Positions 35,888 to 45,032 of a DNA stretch of 64,000 bases are shown here, piece by piece. Position numbers and translations under genes: made by a program. Positions within the stretch are counted from its first letter, which is position 1. Each line of letters starts with the position of its first letter. Source of the stretch: Listeria ivanovii subsp. ivanovii (GTDB taxonomy: Bacteria; Bacillota; Bacilli; Lactobacillales; Listeriaceae); the NCBI RefSeq assembly GCF_900187025.1, contig NZ_LT906478.1, positions 852,001 through 916,000 on the forward strand, in the 5' to 3' direction. The notes under the pieces were generated by a model that worked only from the letters and a program-made list of their open reading frames with translations, searched no databases and was not told where the DNA came from.

Positions 35888-37522
35888 TTGAAGAAAGTGT
35901 TATTGAATAATGTCAAAGGTTATACGTGGGCGAGATTTAGGAAAGACTTGCTAGCAGGGATTATCGTGGGGGTTATTGCCCTTCCACTTGCGATGTCGTT
36001 TGCAATTGCAAGTGGTGTAAAACCAGAGTACGGGATTTATTCGAGTTTTGTCGCGGGTATAATTGTCTCGATTTTTGGCGGATCTAAATTCCAAATTGCT
36101 GGACCAACTGGTGCATTTATTCCGGTCTTACTTGGAATCGTATTAACTTATGGCTATCAAGATTTACTTGTTGCTGGCATGATGGCTGGTATTTTACTTT
36201 GTTTAATGGGAGTATTTAAACTTGGCACATTAATAAAATTTATTCCACGACCTGTGACAATCGGGTTTACTGCTGGTATCGCGGTAACAATTTTTATGGG
36301 GCAGGTTGGGAATTTCCTCGGATTAACTGGAATGAAAAAACATGAATCTTTTATTGATAATATGAAAGAAATATGGATTCATTTGGATTCATGGAACTTT
36401 TATAGTATTCTCATTGCATGTATTTGTTTGCTGGTCTTATTTTTATTTCCGAAAATAGTACCAAAAATTCCAGCGCCATTAATAGGCTTAGTTATTACAA
36501 CAGGAATTGCGATGATTTTCTTCCCAGATGCACTACCAACGATTGGATCTTCTTATGGTGAAATTCCTAGCAGCTTCCCACCATTTCATTTACCAGATAT
36601 CAGTTTTGAAAATATGAGTAAACTGATTGGACCGGCCTTTGTAATTGCGATGCTCGGGGGGATAGAGTCATTACTTTCAGCAGTAGTTGCAGACGGGATG
36701 ACAAATACGAAACATAGCAGTAATCGAGAGTTAATCGGTCAAGGAATCGCGAATATTGTCACACCGATGTTTGGTGGGATACCTGCAACAGGAGCAATTG
36801 CTCGGACAGCGACAAATATTAACAATGGCGCAACAAGTAGAGTGTCTGGTATTATTCATGGTATTTTTGTTTTACTCACATTACTTGTTCTTGCTCCAGT
36901 AGCTGTTAACATTCCGATTGCTGCGATGGCGCCAATTCTGATGCTTGTTGCATGGAATATGAGTGAACGTAAAACCTTCCAACATATTCTAAAACTAAAA
37001 TCTGGGGATACATTAGTTTTGGTGATTACTTTTTTACTTACGGTGTTTGCTAGCTTAACAGTTGCTGTTGAAGTAGGCTTATTACTAGCTGTCGTTCTTT
37101 TTGCCAAACAGATGGGTAGCGCAATGCAAATTGTTGAAATCGAACCAGAAGGCGCTGAAATTGCCCCACATCTTTATCATAAAATTAGTATTTTTACAAT
37201 TCGTGGACCACTTTTCTTTGGGGCAGCACAAATTTTCCAACAAAACATCATGAAAGCTATCCACGTCAAACCTAAATATTTGATTTTAAGAATGGGAAAA
37301 GTGCCAATTATCGATGCTACTGCAGAGGGGTATTTTCACCAAATTGAAAAAGAATTTTCGCGGCATGGCGGACAAATTTTAATTACAGGACTGAATGAAA
37401 AAGCAAAAGAGAGTCTCAAAGATAGCGGGCTCTATGACCGAATTGGCGAGGAGCATTTCTTTTTACATACAGAAGATGCAATTCATTATGCCGAAACAGC
37501 TTTAAATCAAGAGAATAGATAG
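35888..37522 (+). CDS. SulP-family anion transporter
   Basis: 544 residues: about 12 hydrophobic segments with the SulP signature region (IAGPTGAFIPVLLG; SSFVAGIIVSIFGGSKFQ; GGIPATGAIARTATNI), then a cytoplasmic STAS domain (about 435-535). It carries sulfate, bicarbonate or another anion, often with protons or sodium. Start is TTG 35888 with SD AGAAGGAG. The upstream gap contains a 14-bp palindrome (AAGCAACGTTGCTT, 35824-35837) of unknown role. It follows the sigB operon but has its own promoter region. Confidence 0.9.
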   Translation: MKKVLLNNVKGYTWARFRKDLLAGIIVGVIALPLAMSFAIASGVKPEYGIYSSFVAGIIVSIFGGSKFQIAGPTGAFIPVLLGIVLTYGYQDLLVAGMMAGILLCLMGVFKLGTLIKFIPRPVTIGFTAGIAVTIFMGQVGNFLGLTGMKKHESFIDNMKEIWIHLDSWNFYSILIACICLLVLFLFPKIVPKIPAPLIGLVITTGIAMIFFPDALPTIGSSYGEIPSSFPPFHLPDISFENMSKLIGPAFVIAMLGGIESLLSAVVADGMTNTKHSSNRELIGQGIANIVTPMFGGIPATGAIARTATNINNGATSRVSGIIHGIFVLLTLLVLAPVAVNIPIAAMAPILMLVAWNMSERKTFQHILKLKSGDTLVLVITFLLTVFASLTVAVEVGLLLAVVLFAKQMGSAMQIVEIEPEGAEIAPHLYHKISIFTIRGPLFFGAAQIFQQNIMKAIHVKPKYLILRMGKVPIIDATAEGYFHQIEKEFSRHGGQILITGLNEKAKESLKDSGLYDRIGEEHFFLHTEDAIHYAETALNQENR

Positions 37523-37588
37523 CTTTTGTCAGTTGATTCCTAGTTATGTTACACTTAATAAATAATGAATATTGGAGGCAACCAAGTT

Positions 37589-39766
37589 ATGGAACAAATG
37601 CAAGATAAAATAATAAAATTAGTGCATAAATCACTAAACTACAAACCAAATCAAATTAATGCAGTGATAAAATTAATGGAAGAAGGCAATACCGTTCCAT
37701 TTATCGCCCGTTATCGTAAAGAAATGACTGGCAGCTTGGATGAAGTGGAGATTCGTGATATTGAAGAAACATTTGAATATGTCACTAAATTAGAAAATCG
37801 CAAAGAAGAAATTATTCGTTTAATTGATGAACAAGGAAAGTTAACGGATGAACTAAAAAATGCTATTATTAAAGCGGAAAAACATCAAGCATTAGAAGAT
37901 TTATACCGCCCTTACAAGCAGAAAAAACGCACCAAAGCAACTATTGCCAAAGAAAAAGGTTTAGAACCGCTAGCTAATTGGCTGATGAGTTTTCCAAATA
38001 ACGCTGAGCCACTAGAGGAAGCAGCAAACTACATTTCAGAAGAAAAAGAAGTCGAGTCAGCAGAATTGGCCTTACTTGGCGCGCACGAGATTATCGCCGA
38101 GCAAATTAGTGATGAACCTGCTTTCCGCGAGTGGATTCGTAATTTTACGCGTAAATTCGGAATGGTTGAATCAAGGGGGAAAAACATCGAAGCCGATGAA
38201 AAAGGCGTTTATGAAATGTATTATGAATTCAATGAAATGATTGGCAAAGTAGCAAGCCACCGAGTTCTCGCATTTAATCGCGGGGAAAAAGAAGATATTT
38301 TACGCGTACAAGTGCAAGTAGATACAACCAAAATCTTCGCTTACTTATTTGAAAAAGTGATTCAAAACCGAAATTCCAATACGCGACCTTATGTAGAAGA
38401 AGCCATTTTGGATGCTTATAAACGTTTTATTGGTCCAGCAATTGAGCGTGAAATTCGCGGGGAACTAACAGAAAAAGCCGAAGAACAAGCGATTCATATT
38501 TTCTCGGAGAACTTACGCAAACTACTTTTACAACCACCTTTAAAAGGAAAAATAATTCTTGGGGTAGATCCAGCATTCCGAACTGGATGTAAATTTTCTG
38601 TGCTTGATAAAACTGGAAAAGTTCTAGAAATCGGAGTCGTTTATCCGCATACTGCCAAAGCCCGTCGACCAGAAGCTAAGCAGAAAATCGCGGAAATTTT
38701 ATCAACCTATCAAGTAGAAGTAATTGCTATTGGTAACGGAACAGCTTCTCGTGAAACAGAGCAGTTCATTGTCGAAGTAATCCGCGAGTCTAATTCAAAT
38801 GCTTATTATTGCATCGTGAATGAAGCGGGGGCAAGTGTTTATTCGGCAAGCGAAACAGCTCGTGAAGAATTTCCTGATTATCAAGTAGAAGAACGTAGCG
38901 CAGTTTCTATCGGTAGACGTTTACAAGATCCACTTGCAGAACTCGTAAAAATTGATCCGAAATCAGTTGGAGTAGGTCAATACCAACATGATGTTGCCCA
39001 AAAACGCTTAAATGAAACGCTCACATTTGTTGTTGAAACAGCGGTTAACCAAGTTGGTGTGAATGTGAATACAGCCTCCGCTTCTCTATTACAATATGTT
39101 GCCGGTTTAAATAAAACGGTAGCGAATAACATCCGTAAATTCCGTGAAGAAAATGGTTCTTTCACTTCTCGAAAAGAATTGAAAAAAGTTCCTCGTCTTG
39201 GAGCAAAATCATATGAACAAAGTATTGGGTTTTTACGGATTTTAGAAGGCGAAAATCCATTAGATCGTACGGCGATTCATCCAGAAAGCTATAAAGCAGC
39301 AGAACAAATCGTAAAAGCTGCTGGATTTGAATTAAAAGATATTGGTAGCACAAATTTAAAAGAAGCACTCCAAGCGTTAAGTATCCCCGAAGAAGCTGAA
39401 AAACTAGCTATCGGTAAAGAAACAATGCGTGATATCATTGATAACTTAATTGCTCCAGGTCGCGACCTTCGTGATGAGCTTCCTGCACCACTTTTAAAGC
39501 AAGATGTTATTTCGATGGATGATTTAAAACAAGGAATGGAATTACAAGGTACCGTTCGGAATGTGGTTGACTTTGGAGCTTTTGTTGATATTGGCGTTAA
39601 ACAAGACGGACTTGTACATATTTCCAAATTAAGCAATTCATTCGTCAAAAATCCAATGGATATTGTTTCCGTTGGAGATGTAGTGACAGTTTGGGTGGAT
39701 GAGGTGGACACGAAGAAAAATCGTATTGCACTAACGATGCGTAATCCAAACGGAAGTGTCAAATAA
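37589..39766 (+). CDS. tex: Tex-family transcription accessory protein
   Basis: About 725 residues with the Tex architecture: N-terminal helical region (VPFIARYRKEMTG), YqgF-like RNase H fold (ILGVDPAFRTGCK; AIGNGTASRE), HhH repeats (NTASASLLQYVAGL; KVPRLGAKSYEQ) and a C-terminal S1 RNA-binding domain (QGTVRNVVDFGAFVDIGVKQDGLVHIS). It binds nucleic acid and affects transcription. I start at ATG 37589 (MEQMQDK) after SD GGAGG. It overlaps the SprT-like gene by one base. Confidence 0.94.
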   Translation: MEQMQDKIIKLVHKSLNYKPNQINAVIKLMEEGNTVPFIARYRKEMTGSLDEVEIRDIEETFEYVTKLENRKEEIIRLIDEQGKLTDELKNAIIKAEKHQALEDLYRPYKQKKRTKATIAKEKGLEPLANWLMSFPNNAEPLEEAANYISEEKEVESAELALLGAHEIIAEQISDEPAFREWIRNFTRKFGMVESRGKNIEADEKGVYEMYYEFNEMIGKVASHRVLAFNRGEKEDILRVQVQVDTTKIFAYLFEKVIQNRNSNTRPYVEEAILDAYKRFIGPAIEREIRGELTEKAEEQAIHIFSENLRKLLLQPPLKGKIILGVDPAFRTGCKFSVLDKTGKVLEIGVVYPHTAKARRPEAKQKIAEILSTYQVEVIAIGNGTASRETEQFIVEVIRESNSNAYYCIVNEAGASVYSASETAREEFPDYQVEERSAVSIGRRLQDPLAELVKIDPKSVGVGQYQHDVAQKRLNETLTFVVETAVNQVGVNVNTASASLLQYVAGLNKTVANNIRKFREENGSFTSRKELKKVPRLGAKSYEQSIGFLRILEGENPLDRTAIHPESYKAAEQIVKAAGFELKDIGSTNLKEALQALSIPEEAEKLAIGKETMRDIIDNLIAPGRDLRDELPAPLLKQDVISMDDLKQGMELQGTVRNVVDFGAFVDIGVKQDGLVHISKLSNSFVKNPMDIVSVGDVVTVWVDEVDTKKNRIALTMRNPNGSVK

Positions 39767-40233
39767 TGAATCAAGCAGAATTGCAGCGACAAATGGAAGA
39801 AGTGTCACTGCAATTTTTCCAAAAAGAATTCCGGCACCAAGCTACTTTTAATACTAGATTACGCACAACAGGTGGCAGATATTTACTTAAGAGCCATAAT
39901 ATCGAAATGAATCCTAAATACCTTGAAAATTTTGGACTGGCGTATTTCATTGATATTATGAAACATGAATTATGTCATTATCATCTTCATCTAGAGAAAA
40001 AAGGCTACCAACATCGCGATAAAGACTTTCGAGAACTACTAAAAAAAGTAGGAGCACCACGATTTTGTGCCACAATTCCGCGTGAAATAACAATGCATGA
40101 ATATACATGTAAAAGTTGTGCGAAATCCTTTTTAAGGCAGCGTAGATTTAATGTAAACCGTTATCGTTGTGGGAATTGTGGTGGGAAGTTAATGGAAATT
40201 GGCTCCCGAAAAATTTATACAAAAAACTCCTAA
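39766..40233 (+). CDS. SprT-like zinc metalloprotein
   Basis: 155 residues. The HELCHYHLH sequence is the SprT HExxH site, followed by the two CxxC-type pairs of a zinc ribbon (YTCKSCAKSF, RYRCGNCGG). Members act in handling DNA-protein crosslinks in other organisms. The function of this bacterial form is not proven. Start overlaps the tex stop, so the two genes are coupled. Confidence 0.9.
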   Translation: MNQAELQRQMEEVSLQFFQKEFRHQATFNTRLRTTGGRYLLKSHNIEMNPKYLENFGLAYFIDIMKHELCHYHLHLEKKGYQHRDKDFRELLKKVGAPRFCATIPREITMHEYTCKSCAKSFLRQRRFNVNRYRCGNCGGKLMEIGSRKIYTKNS

Positions 40234-40239
40234 AAAGTC

Positions 40240-40269
40240 TTGCATTTTAGTGTCGTTCTGCCGTATACT
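40240..40269 (+). promoter_or_regulatory. Promoter of the tRNA-Asn/tRNA-Ser pair
   Basis: TTGCAT (40240-40245), 18 bases, TATACT (40264-40269), 18 bases before the first tRNA. Confidence 0.65.
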
Positions 40270-40286
40270 TATGGAAGTCAGATAAT

Positions 40287-40359
40287 TCCACAGTAGCTCA
40301 GTTGGTAGAGCAATCGGCTGTTAACCGATCGGTCGCAGGTTCGAGTCCTGCCTGTGGAG
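40287..40359 (+). tRNA. tRNA-Asn (GTT)
   Basis: Cloverleaf with acceptor TCCACAG/CTGTGGA, anticodon loop CTGTTAA (GTT), T loop GGTTCGAGTCC. CCA is not encoded. Confidence 0.97.
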
Positions 40360-40362
40360 TTT

Positions 40363-40450
40363 GGGGAAGTACTCAAGTGGCTGAAGAGGCGCCCCTGCTA
40401 AGGGTGTAGGTCGCTCGCGCGGCGCGAGGGTTCAAATCCCTCCTTCTCCG
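40363..40450 (+). tRNA. tRNA-Ser (GCT)
   Basis: Long variable arm (GTAGGTCGCTCGCGCGGCGC) and anticodon loop CTGCTAA (GCT). Acceptor GGGGAAG/CTTCTCC with one G:U pair. Three bases after tRNA-Asn. Confidence 0.96.
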
Positions 40451-40456
40451 TAATCA

Positions 40457-40513
40457 AAAGTTACCTTAAAACAGATGGTTAGAAAATCATTTTGTGGTAA
40501 GGTAACTTTTTTT
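40457..40513 (+). terminator. Terminator of the first tRNA pair
   Basis: AAAGTTACCTTA and TAAGGTAACTTT arms, then T-run. Confidence 0.9.
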
Positions 40514-40605
40514 GTATAGTTGGGTATTTGCCATTACCTTCTTAAAGTTGGGTTTCATAAACATAGTTGGTATAATGATAAAAAGGTTTCAAGAAAGGAA
40601 TAGAT

Positions 40606-40995
40606 ATGGATAATAAATTAGAGTTTTCAACGATTGATGAGTATATCGTAGGAACACCCCCAGAAACACAACCAATTCTACAGAAAATTAGAGAAACTAT
40701 CCAAGCGGCGGCTCCAGAAGCAACGGAGAAAATTAGTTATCAGATGCCGACATTTTATTTTGAAGGAAATCTTGTTCACTTTGCACTTGCGAAAAAGCAT
40801 TTTGGTTTCTATCCTGCTTCAAGCGGTATTGCCGCATTTGAACCCGAGCTTGGTGAATATAAACATTCTAAAGGCGCCGTTCAATTCCCGATTGACCAAC
40901 CAGTTCCATATGATTTAATTGCAAAAATGGTCACTTTCCGCTTGGCTGAAAACAAACAAAAAGCGGCAGAAAAGCTAGCGAAAAAAAATAAATAA
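40606..40995 (+). CDS. Frataxin-like iron chaperone (DUF1801, YdhG type)
   Basis: 129 residues of the DUF1801 family: EKISYQMPTFYFEGNLVHFALAKKHFGFYPA (in part) is the family core. The B. subtilis homologue (Fra/YdhG) is reported as a frataxin-like protein that delivers iron for cluster and haem assembly. SD AAGAAAGG precedes ATG 40606. It is monocistronic with its own terminator. The exact role here is inferred from the family. Confidence 0.8.
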   Translation: MDNKLEFSTIDEYIVGTPPETQPILQKIRETIQAAAPEATEKISYQMPTFYFEGNLVHFALAKKHFGFYPASSGIAAFEPELGEYKHSKGAVQFPIDQPVPYDLIAKMVTFRLAENKQKAAEKLAKKNK

Positions 40996-41000
40996 TTAGT

Positions 41001-41037
41001 AAAAGCTTTTTCCTAATCAGGTGAAAGCTTATTTTTG
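41001..41037 (+). terminator. Terminator after DUF1801 gene
   Basis: AAAGCTTT / AAAGCTT stem, then ATTTTTG. Confidence 0.7.
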
Positions 41038-41060
41038 TTTGGACATTAATTTTAAAAAGA

Positions 41061-41110
41061 CTAGACATTTAAAATTAAATGAGTATAATAATAAATGGAA
41101 AACGTTTTCT
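41061..41110 (+). promoter_or_regulatory. PTS EIIC promoter with GntR operator and cre site
   Basis: TAGACA (41062-41067), 16 bases, TATAAT (41084-41089). The block CTAGACATTTAAAATTAAATG (41061-41081) recurs before the GntR gene and is a likely operator. A palindrome, GGAAAACGTTTTCT (41097-41110), lies at the transcription start and fits the CcpA cre core in 12 of 14 positions. Confidence 0.7.
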
Positions 41111-41145
41111 TTTTTTAGAAATATATCATGTTTGGGGGAAGTAAA

Positions 41146-42432
41146 TTGAATAAGTTTATGGAGTTACTTGGGGAGAAGTTAATGCCTTTTGCTGCAAAAC
41201 TGGGAGAGAATAGGTATTTAACAACATTACGAGATGCATTTATGTTGGCATTCCCACTAACTATGTTTGGTTCGATTGCTGTTGTTTTAATGAATTTACC
41301 ATTTTGGAGCGATGAGACAAAAGCGGTATTACAGTTATACCTTGGGAATGCACAAAGCGCTACGATGAGTATTATGACAGTTTTTGTTGTTTTTGGAATT
41401 GGTTATTCCTTATCTAAATATTATAAAGTAGAAGCAATTTATGGGGGTGCTGTTGCCCTTGCTAGTTTCTTGATTTTAACGCCATTTTTCTTTAATAGTC
41501 CTGATGGAGAACTTATTACTGGAGCTCTTTCACTTGATCGTCTTGGAGCGAAAGGAATGTTTATCGGGATGATTAGCGGCTTTATTGCTGCAGAATTATA
41601 TCGATTTTTTGTTCAACGCGATTGGACAATTAAAATGCCAGCAGGAGTTCCACCGGCAGTAGCTAAATCATTTGCAGCACTAATTCCTGCGATTTTAACA
41701 TTAAGTATCTTTTTAATAATTAATGTTATTGTACAATTCTTCTTCGATACAAACTTACATGATGTTGTTTATACAGTTATTCAAAAGCCATTAGTAGGGC
41801 TAGGTTCTGGAATTGTTCCAACTTTAATTGCGCTATTTTTTGTTCAAGTATTGTGGTTTTTCGGGCTACATGGGCAAATTATTGTCAACTCGGTGATGGA
41901 TCCAATTTGGAACACTTTAATGCTGGAAAACTTAGATGCATATAAGGCTGGGTTACCATTACCGCACATAGTTACCAAACCATTTATGGAAGTATTTACA
42001 GTTGGTATGGGTGGTTCGGGGATGACTTTAGCTGTTGTAATTGCGCTAGCCTTCCTAATGAAAAGTAAACAAAGCAAAGAAATTGGTCGATTGGCGCTTG
42101 GACCTGGAATTTTTAACGTAAATGAACCGGTGCTTTTTGGGATGCCAATCGTATTGAATGCCACAATTTTAATTCCATGGATTATCGCACCGCTGATAGT
42201 GACTACACTGAATTATTTTGTAATGGCAGCTGGTATTGTCCCTGCTCCAACCGGGGTTGCTGTTCCTTGGACTGTGCCAATTGTAATTAATGGTATTCTT
42301 GCAACTAACTCTTGGCTAGGAGGCGCACTACAAGTAGTTGATTTCTTTATTGTGCTAGTAATCTGGTATCCATTCTTAAAACTAGTTGATCGCACTAATA
42401 TCGTGAGAGAATCACAAGCGGTTGATGAATAA
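41146..42432 (+). CDS. PTS cellobiose-type EIIC permease
   Basis: About 428 residues and ten membrane segments of the Lac/Cel EIIC family (FMELLGEKLMPFAAKLGENRYL start; LWFFGLHGQIIVNSVMDP; PGIFNVNEPVLFGMPIV). It has no partner EIIA or EIIB gene beside it, so it must borrow them. TTG 41146 is six bases from SD GGGGGA, and I prefer it to ATG 41128, which is ahead of the SD. Carbon-source control by the neighbouring GntR protein and CcpA is likely. Confidence 0.88.
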   Translation: MNKFMELLGEKLMPFAAKLGENRYLTTLRDAFMLAFPLTMFGSIAVVLMNLPFWSDETKAVLQLYLGNAQSATMSIMTVFVVFGIGYSLSKYYKVEAIYGGAVALASFLILTPFFFNSPDGELITGALSLDRLGAKGMFIGMISGFIAAELYRFFVQRDWTIKMPAGVPPAVAKSFAALIPAILTLSIFLIINVIVQFFFDTNLHDVVYTVIQKPLVGLGSGIVPTLIALFFVQVLWFFGLHGQIIVNSVMDPIWNTLMLENLDAYKAGLPLPHIVTKPFMEVFTVGMGGSGMTLAVVIALAFLMKSKQSKEIGRLALGPGIFNVNEPVLFGMPIVLNATILIPWIIAPLIVTTLNYFVMAAGIVPAPTGVAVPWTVPIVINGILATNSWLGGALQVVDFFIVLVIWYPFLKLVDRTNIVRESQAVDE

Positions 42433-42477
42433 GTTATGTTTTTTTGATTCGATATGCTATAATTTGATTGGAAATGG

Positions 42478-42500
42478 CTAGACATTTTTAATTTAAATGA
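42478..42500 (+). promoter_or_regulatory. Candidate GntR operator before its own gene
   Basis: CTAGACATTTTTAATTTAAATGA, nearly the same as the block at 41061 before the EIIC gene. A TATAAT at 42459-42464 lies just upstream, so bound repressor would block the start region. Autoregulation is likely. Confidence 0.6.
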
Positions 42501-42513
42501 AGGAGCGATCGAA

Positions 42514-43227
42514 TTGGTTAAGTATGAATTGATTGCAGCAGATATACGCGAAAAAATAAACAACGGTACTTACCCACCAGAATCCATTCTTCCTGATCAA
42601 GTGAGCTTATGTAAAGCCTATGATTGTAGCAGAATGACGATAAAAAAAGCCTTTGACGTTTTAGCGCTTGAAGGGCTTATTTACAGACAACGTGGCGCGG
42701 GAACTTTCGTCATGAAAAATGCCTTAGCTAATAAGCAAGATGCGAGTTTACGGGATTATGATGGTTTGACAAAAATGATGGGAGACAACCGAATCTCAAG
42801 TGAAATAATTGCATTCGATATTGCGTTTCCAGATGAAAAAATACAAGAACAACTTTTAATTAAAGCAACTCAACCGGTGTACAAATTAATTCGCTTACGT
42901 CTACTGGACGGGAAACCTTATGTGTTAGAACATACAACGATGCCAGCAGATATAGTTCCAGGTCTTACAAAAGATATTTTACATCATTCGATTTATGCTT
43001 ATTTACAGAATTCACTTGGACTCGTGCTAAGTGGCGCATTTCGGAAAATTAATGCCGATAAACCATCTGCCTATGATAAAGAGTACTTGGCATGCGGGGA
43101 ACATGATCCAGTGCTTGAAGTAGAACAAGTCGTTTATTTAAAAGACGGAAGACCTGTTGAATATTCGAGGTCTAGACATCGCTATGATACAAGAAGTTTT
43201 ATTATGGTTGATCATCGCGAAAAATAA
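42514..43227 (+). CDS. GntR/HutC-family sugar-responsive regulator
   Basis: 237 residues: winged helix at 1-70 (IREKINNGTYPPESILPDQ; CSRMTIKKAFDVLALEGLIYRQRGAGTFV) and a UTRA effector domain (about 95-230). Start TTG 42514 has SD AAGGAG. The shared operator block links it to the EIIC gene. It probably senses a phosphosugar taken up by that permease. Confidence 0.9.
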   Translation: MVKYELIAADIREKINNGTYPPESILPDQVSLCKAYDCSRMTIKKAFDVLALEGLIYRQRGAGTFVMKNALANKQDASLRDYDGLTKMMGDNRISSEIIAFDIAFPDEKIQEQLLIKATQPVYKLIRLRLLDGKPYVLEHTTMPADIVPGLTKDILHHSIYAYLQNSLGLVLSGAFRKINADKPSAYDKEYLACGEHDPVLEVEQVVYLKDGRPVEYSRSRHRYDTRSFIMVDHREK

Positions 43228-43272
43228 AACAAAGTTAGAGGGCGGAAGTAAGCTTCTCTGACTTTGTTTTTC
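43228..43272 (+). terminator. Terminator of gntR gene
   Basis: AACAAAGTTAGAG pairs with CTCTGACTTTGTT, then TTTCT. Confidence 0.8.
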
Positions 43273-43343
43273 TATTTTAAAAATGTATAAAAAATTAGTT
43301 ATTAACAAATTTAAAAAATACTAAATAAAAATAAGAAAAGGCG

Positions 43344-43371
43344 TTGACAGTGTCTCAGATTATGTTATAAT
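43344..43371 (+). promoter_or_regulatory. Promoter of the tRNA-Glu/tRNA-Asp pair
   Basis: Consensus TTGACA (43344-43349), 16 bases, TATAAT (43366-43371), about 64 bases before the tRNA. Confidence 0.85.
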
Positions 43372-43434
43372 AAAAAAGCTGGTGTAAGAGAAATGAATTT
43401 TGTTGAATATATATTCATTTTTCATCTTTTATCT

Positions 43435-43506
43435 GGCCCGTTGGTCAAGCGGTTAAGACACCGCCCTTTCACGGCGGTAACACGGGTTCGATTCCCGTAC
43501 GGGTCA
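43435..43506 (+). tRNA. tRNA-Glu (TTC)
   Basis: Acceptor GGCCCGT/ACGGGTC with one G:U pair, anticodon loop CTTTCAC (TTC), T loop GGTTCGATTCC. Confidence 0.97.
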
Positions 43507-43532
43507 CTTTTTTATTCATTTTGTATACATAT

Positions 43533-43605
43533 GGTTCCGTGGTGTAGGGGTTAACATGCCTGCCTGTCACGCAGGAGATCGCGGGTTCAAATCCCGTCGG
43601 GACCG
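43533..43605 (+). tRNA. tRNA-Asp (GTC)
   Basis: Acceptor GGTTCCG/CGGGACC with G:U, anticodon loop CTGTCAC (GTC), T loop GGTTCAAATCC. Confidence 0.97.
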
Positions 43606-43610
43606 CTACG

Positions 43611-43645
43611 AAAAAGAATTCAAGTTTTACTTGGATTCTTTTTTT
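43611..43645 (+). terminator. Terminator of the second tRNA pair
   Basis: AAAAAGAATTCAAG pairs with CTTGGATTCTTTTT and runs into the T-tract. Confidence 0.85.
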
Positions 43646-43733
43646 GTAGTGGAAATTGGACAAGTATTTTTATTTGCGCTATAATCTTATTATTCACATA
43701 AGAATTGTAAGATATGAATTGGGGGAATAGATT

Positions 43734-44114
43734 ATGGAGTTAGTGAAGAACGGAAAAGTATTAGAACTTGTGCATCCAAATGGAAACTGGACATTAATTA
43801 AAGAAGAAGGTTTTTCTCCAGTTCAAATAACAGTAGCGGCAGTTGCAGCTTGTAGCGGTTATGTTTACCAAACTTTACTTGAAAAGAAACGAATTGAGTT
43901 AAATGACATTACTATTCATACTGACTATGAGCAAGATCAAGAAAGTGCCGTTCATGTTTTAACCAAAATCAATGTCACTTTTACAGTTGATTTAGTAGAT
44001 AAAAGCAATCAAGCAAAGGCGGAAAAAGCAGTTCATTTAGTAAAGGATGCTTGCCCGGTTGCAAAAAGTTTGGACCCTTCCATTGAAATTAATGAAATAG
44101 TCGTTTTTAAATAA
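43734..44114 (+). CDS. OsmC-family peroxide-reducing protein
   Basis: 126 residues, a compact OsmC/Ohr-like protein. The two redox cysteines are in VAACSGYVYQ (about residue 42) and VKDACPVAKSL (about residue 104). The family reduces organic hydroperoxides with its two-cysteine centre. SD GGGGG precedes ATG 43734. It is monocistronic with a terminator. Confidence 0.85.
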   Translation: MELVKNGKVLELVHPNGNWTLIKEEGFSPVQITVAAVAACSGYVYQTLLEKKRIELNDITIHTDYEQDQESAVHVLTKINVTFTVDLVDKSNQAKAEKAVHLVKDACPVAKSLDPSIEINEIVVFK

Positions 44115-44121
44115 TGAATCC

Positions 44122-44153
44122 AAAGACGGAGCTGTGATGCTCGGTCTTTTTTT
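44122..44153 (+). terminator. Terminator of OsmC gene
   Basis: AAAGACGGAGC / GCTCGGTCTTT arms, then T-run. Confidence 0.8.
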
Positions 44154-44227
44154 GTAGCTAGTTTGGCTTGCTTACTAAAAGAGAACGATTTATACTGAAA
44201 GCAAACAATTGAATGAGGTGGCTTGAA

Positions 44228-44902
44228 ATGGAAGAAAAGACAATAGTAGAGAAATTGCAACTAGCAAAATATCAAGAAGCAGTAATACTTGACACACCAA
44301 GTGATTCAGATTATTTTCGGAATTTATCAAGCTATGAGAAAGAAATGACTACTAAAAAGTATAATTTGATTTTTAAATTTGTACAAAATTTGAATGAATT
44401 AGTTGGATTTGTTCATCAAATAATTTCTGAGGATAAACTATTAATAGATGGTTATGTATTTATCGCTTATCCGAAAAAAGGAAATAAGAAATTGGATACA
44501 TATGTTCACCGAGATGAAATAATGCCTGCGCTTAAAACAGATGAAGAAGGATACATTAATCAAAGTAATTTGAAATTTACTAGAATGGTTGCACTTGATG
44601 AAACCTATACAGTTGTTGGAATGAAAGAAGCAAGCAAATTAAAAATAAAAGGTGTCAAGAGAAATAATCCTTCCGCAGATGAATATGCTGATTTTGTGCC
44701 ACAAGTAGTTGCCTTTTTAACAGATAAAGATGATTTGGCTACGTTTTATGGAAATTTAGCAACCGGCTATCAACGAGTCTGGGCAAGGTATATTTATTCT
44801 GCCAAACAACCTGCCACACAAGAAAAAAGAAGACAAGAAATGGTAGACATATTAAGCCAAGGTTATAAGACAAAAGAAGATTTCAGGCAAGGGAAAAAGT
44901 AA
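44228..44902 (+). CDS. YdeI/OmdA-like protein, unknown function
   Basis: About 224 residues. The C-terminal region LATGYQRVWARYIYSAKQPATQEKR (in part) is the typical end of the YdeI/OmpD-associated family, and the rest shows no other motif. Start ATG 44228 follows SD GAGGTGG. The family has been linked to bacteriocin protection in name only, so function is unknown. A nine-bp stem and T-run follow at once. Confidence 0.6.
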   Translation: MEEKTIVEKLQLAKYQEAVILDTPSDSDYFRNLSSYEKEMTTKKYNLIFKFVQNLNELVGFVHQIISEDKLLIDGYVFIAYPKKGNKKLDTYVHRDEIMPALKTDEEGYINQSNLKFTRMVALDETYTVVGMKEASKLKIKGVKRNNPSADEYADFVPQVVAFLTDKDDLATFYGNLATGYQRVWARYIYSAKQPATQEKRRQEMVDILSQGYKTKEDFRQGKK

Positions 44903-44929
44903 CCAGATATTTTATTTGGTTATTTTTTT
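44901..44929 (+). terminator. Terminator after YdeI-like gene
   Basis: AACCAGATA / TATTTGGTT with a three-base loop, then seven T. Confidence 0.75.
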
Positions 44930-45032
44930 GGTTTGAAACAGCTTCCTTATGTAAAAATTCATAAGCATGATAGAATAGAGAGGGAATGAGGAGCAGGAAA
45001 ATCTTGGTGAACGGAAAAAGGGGACATGCAGG

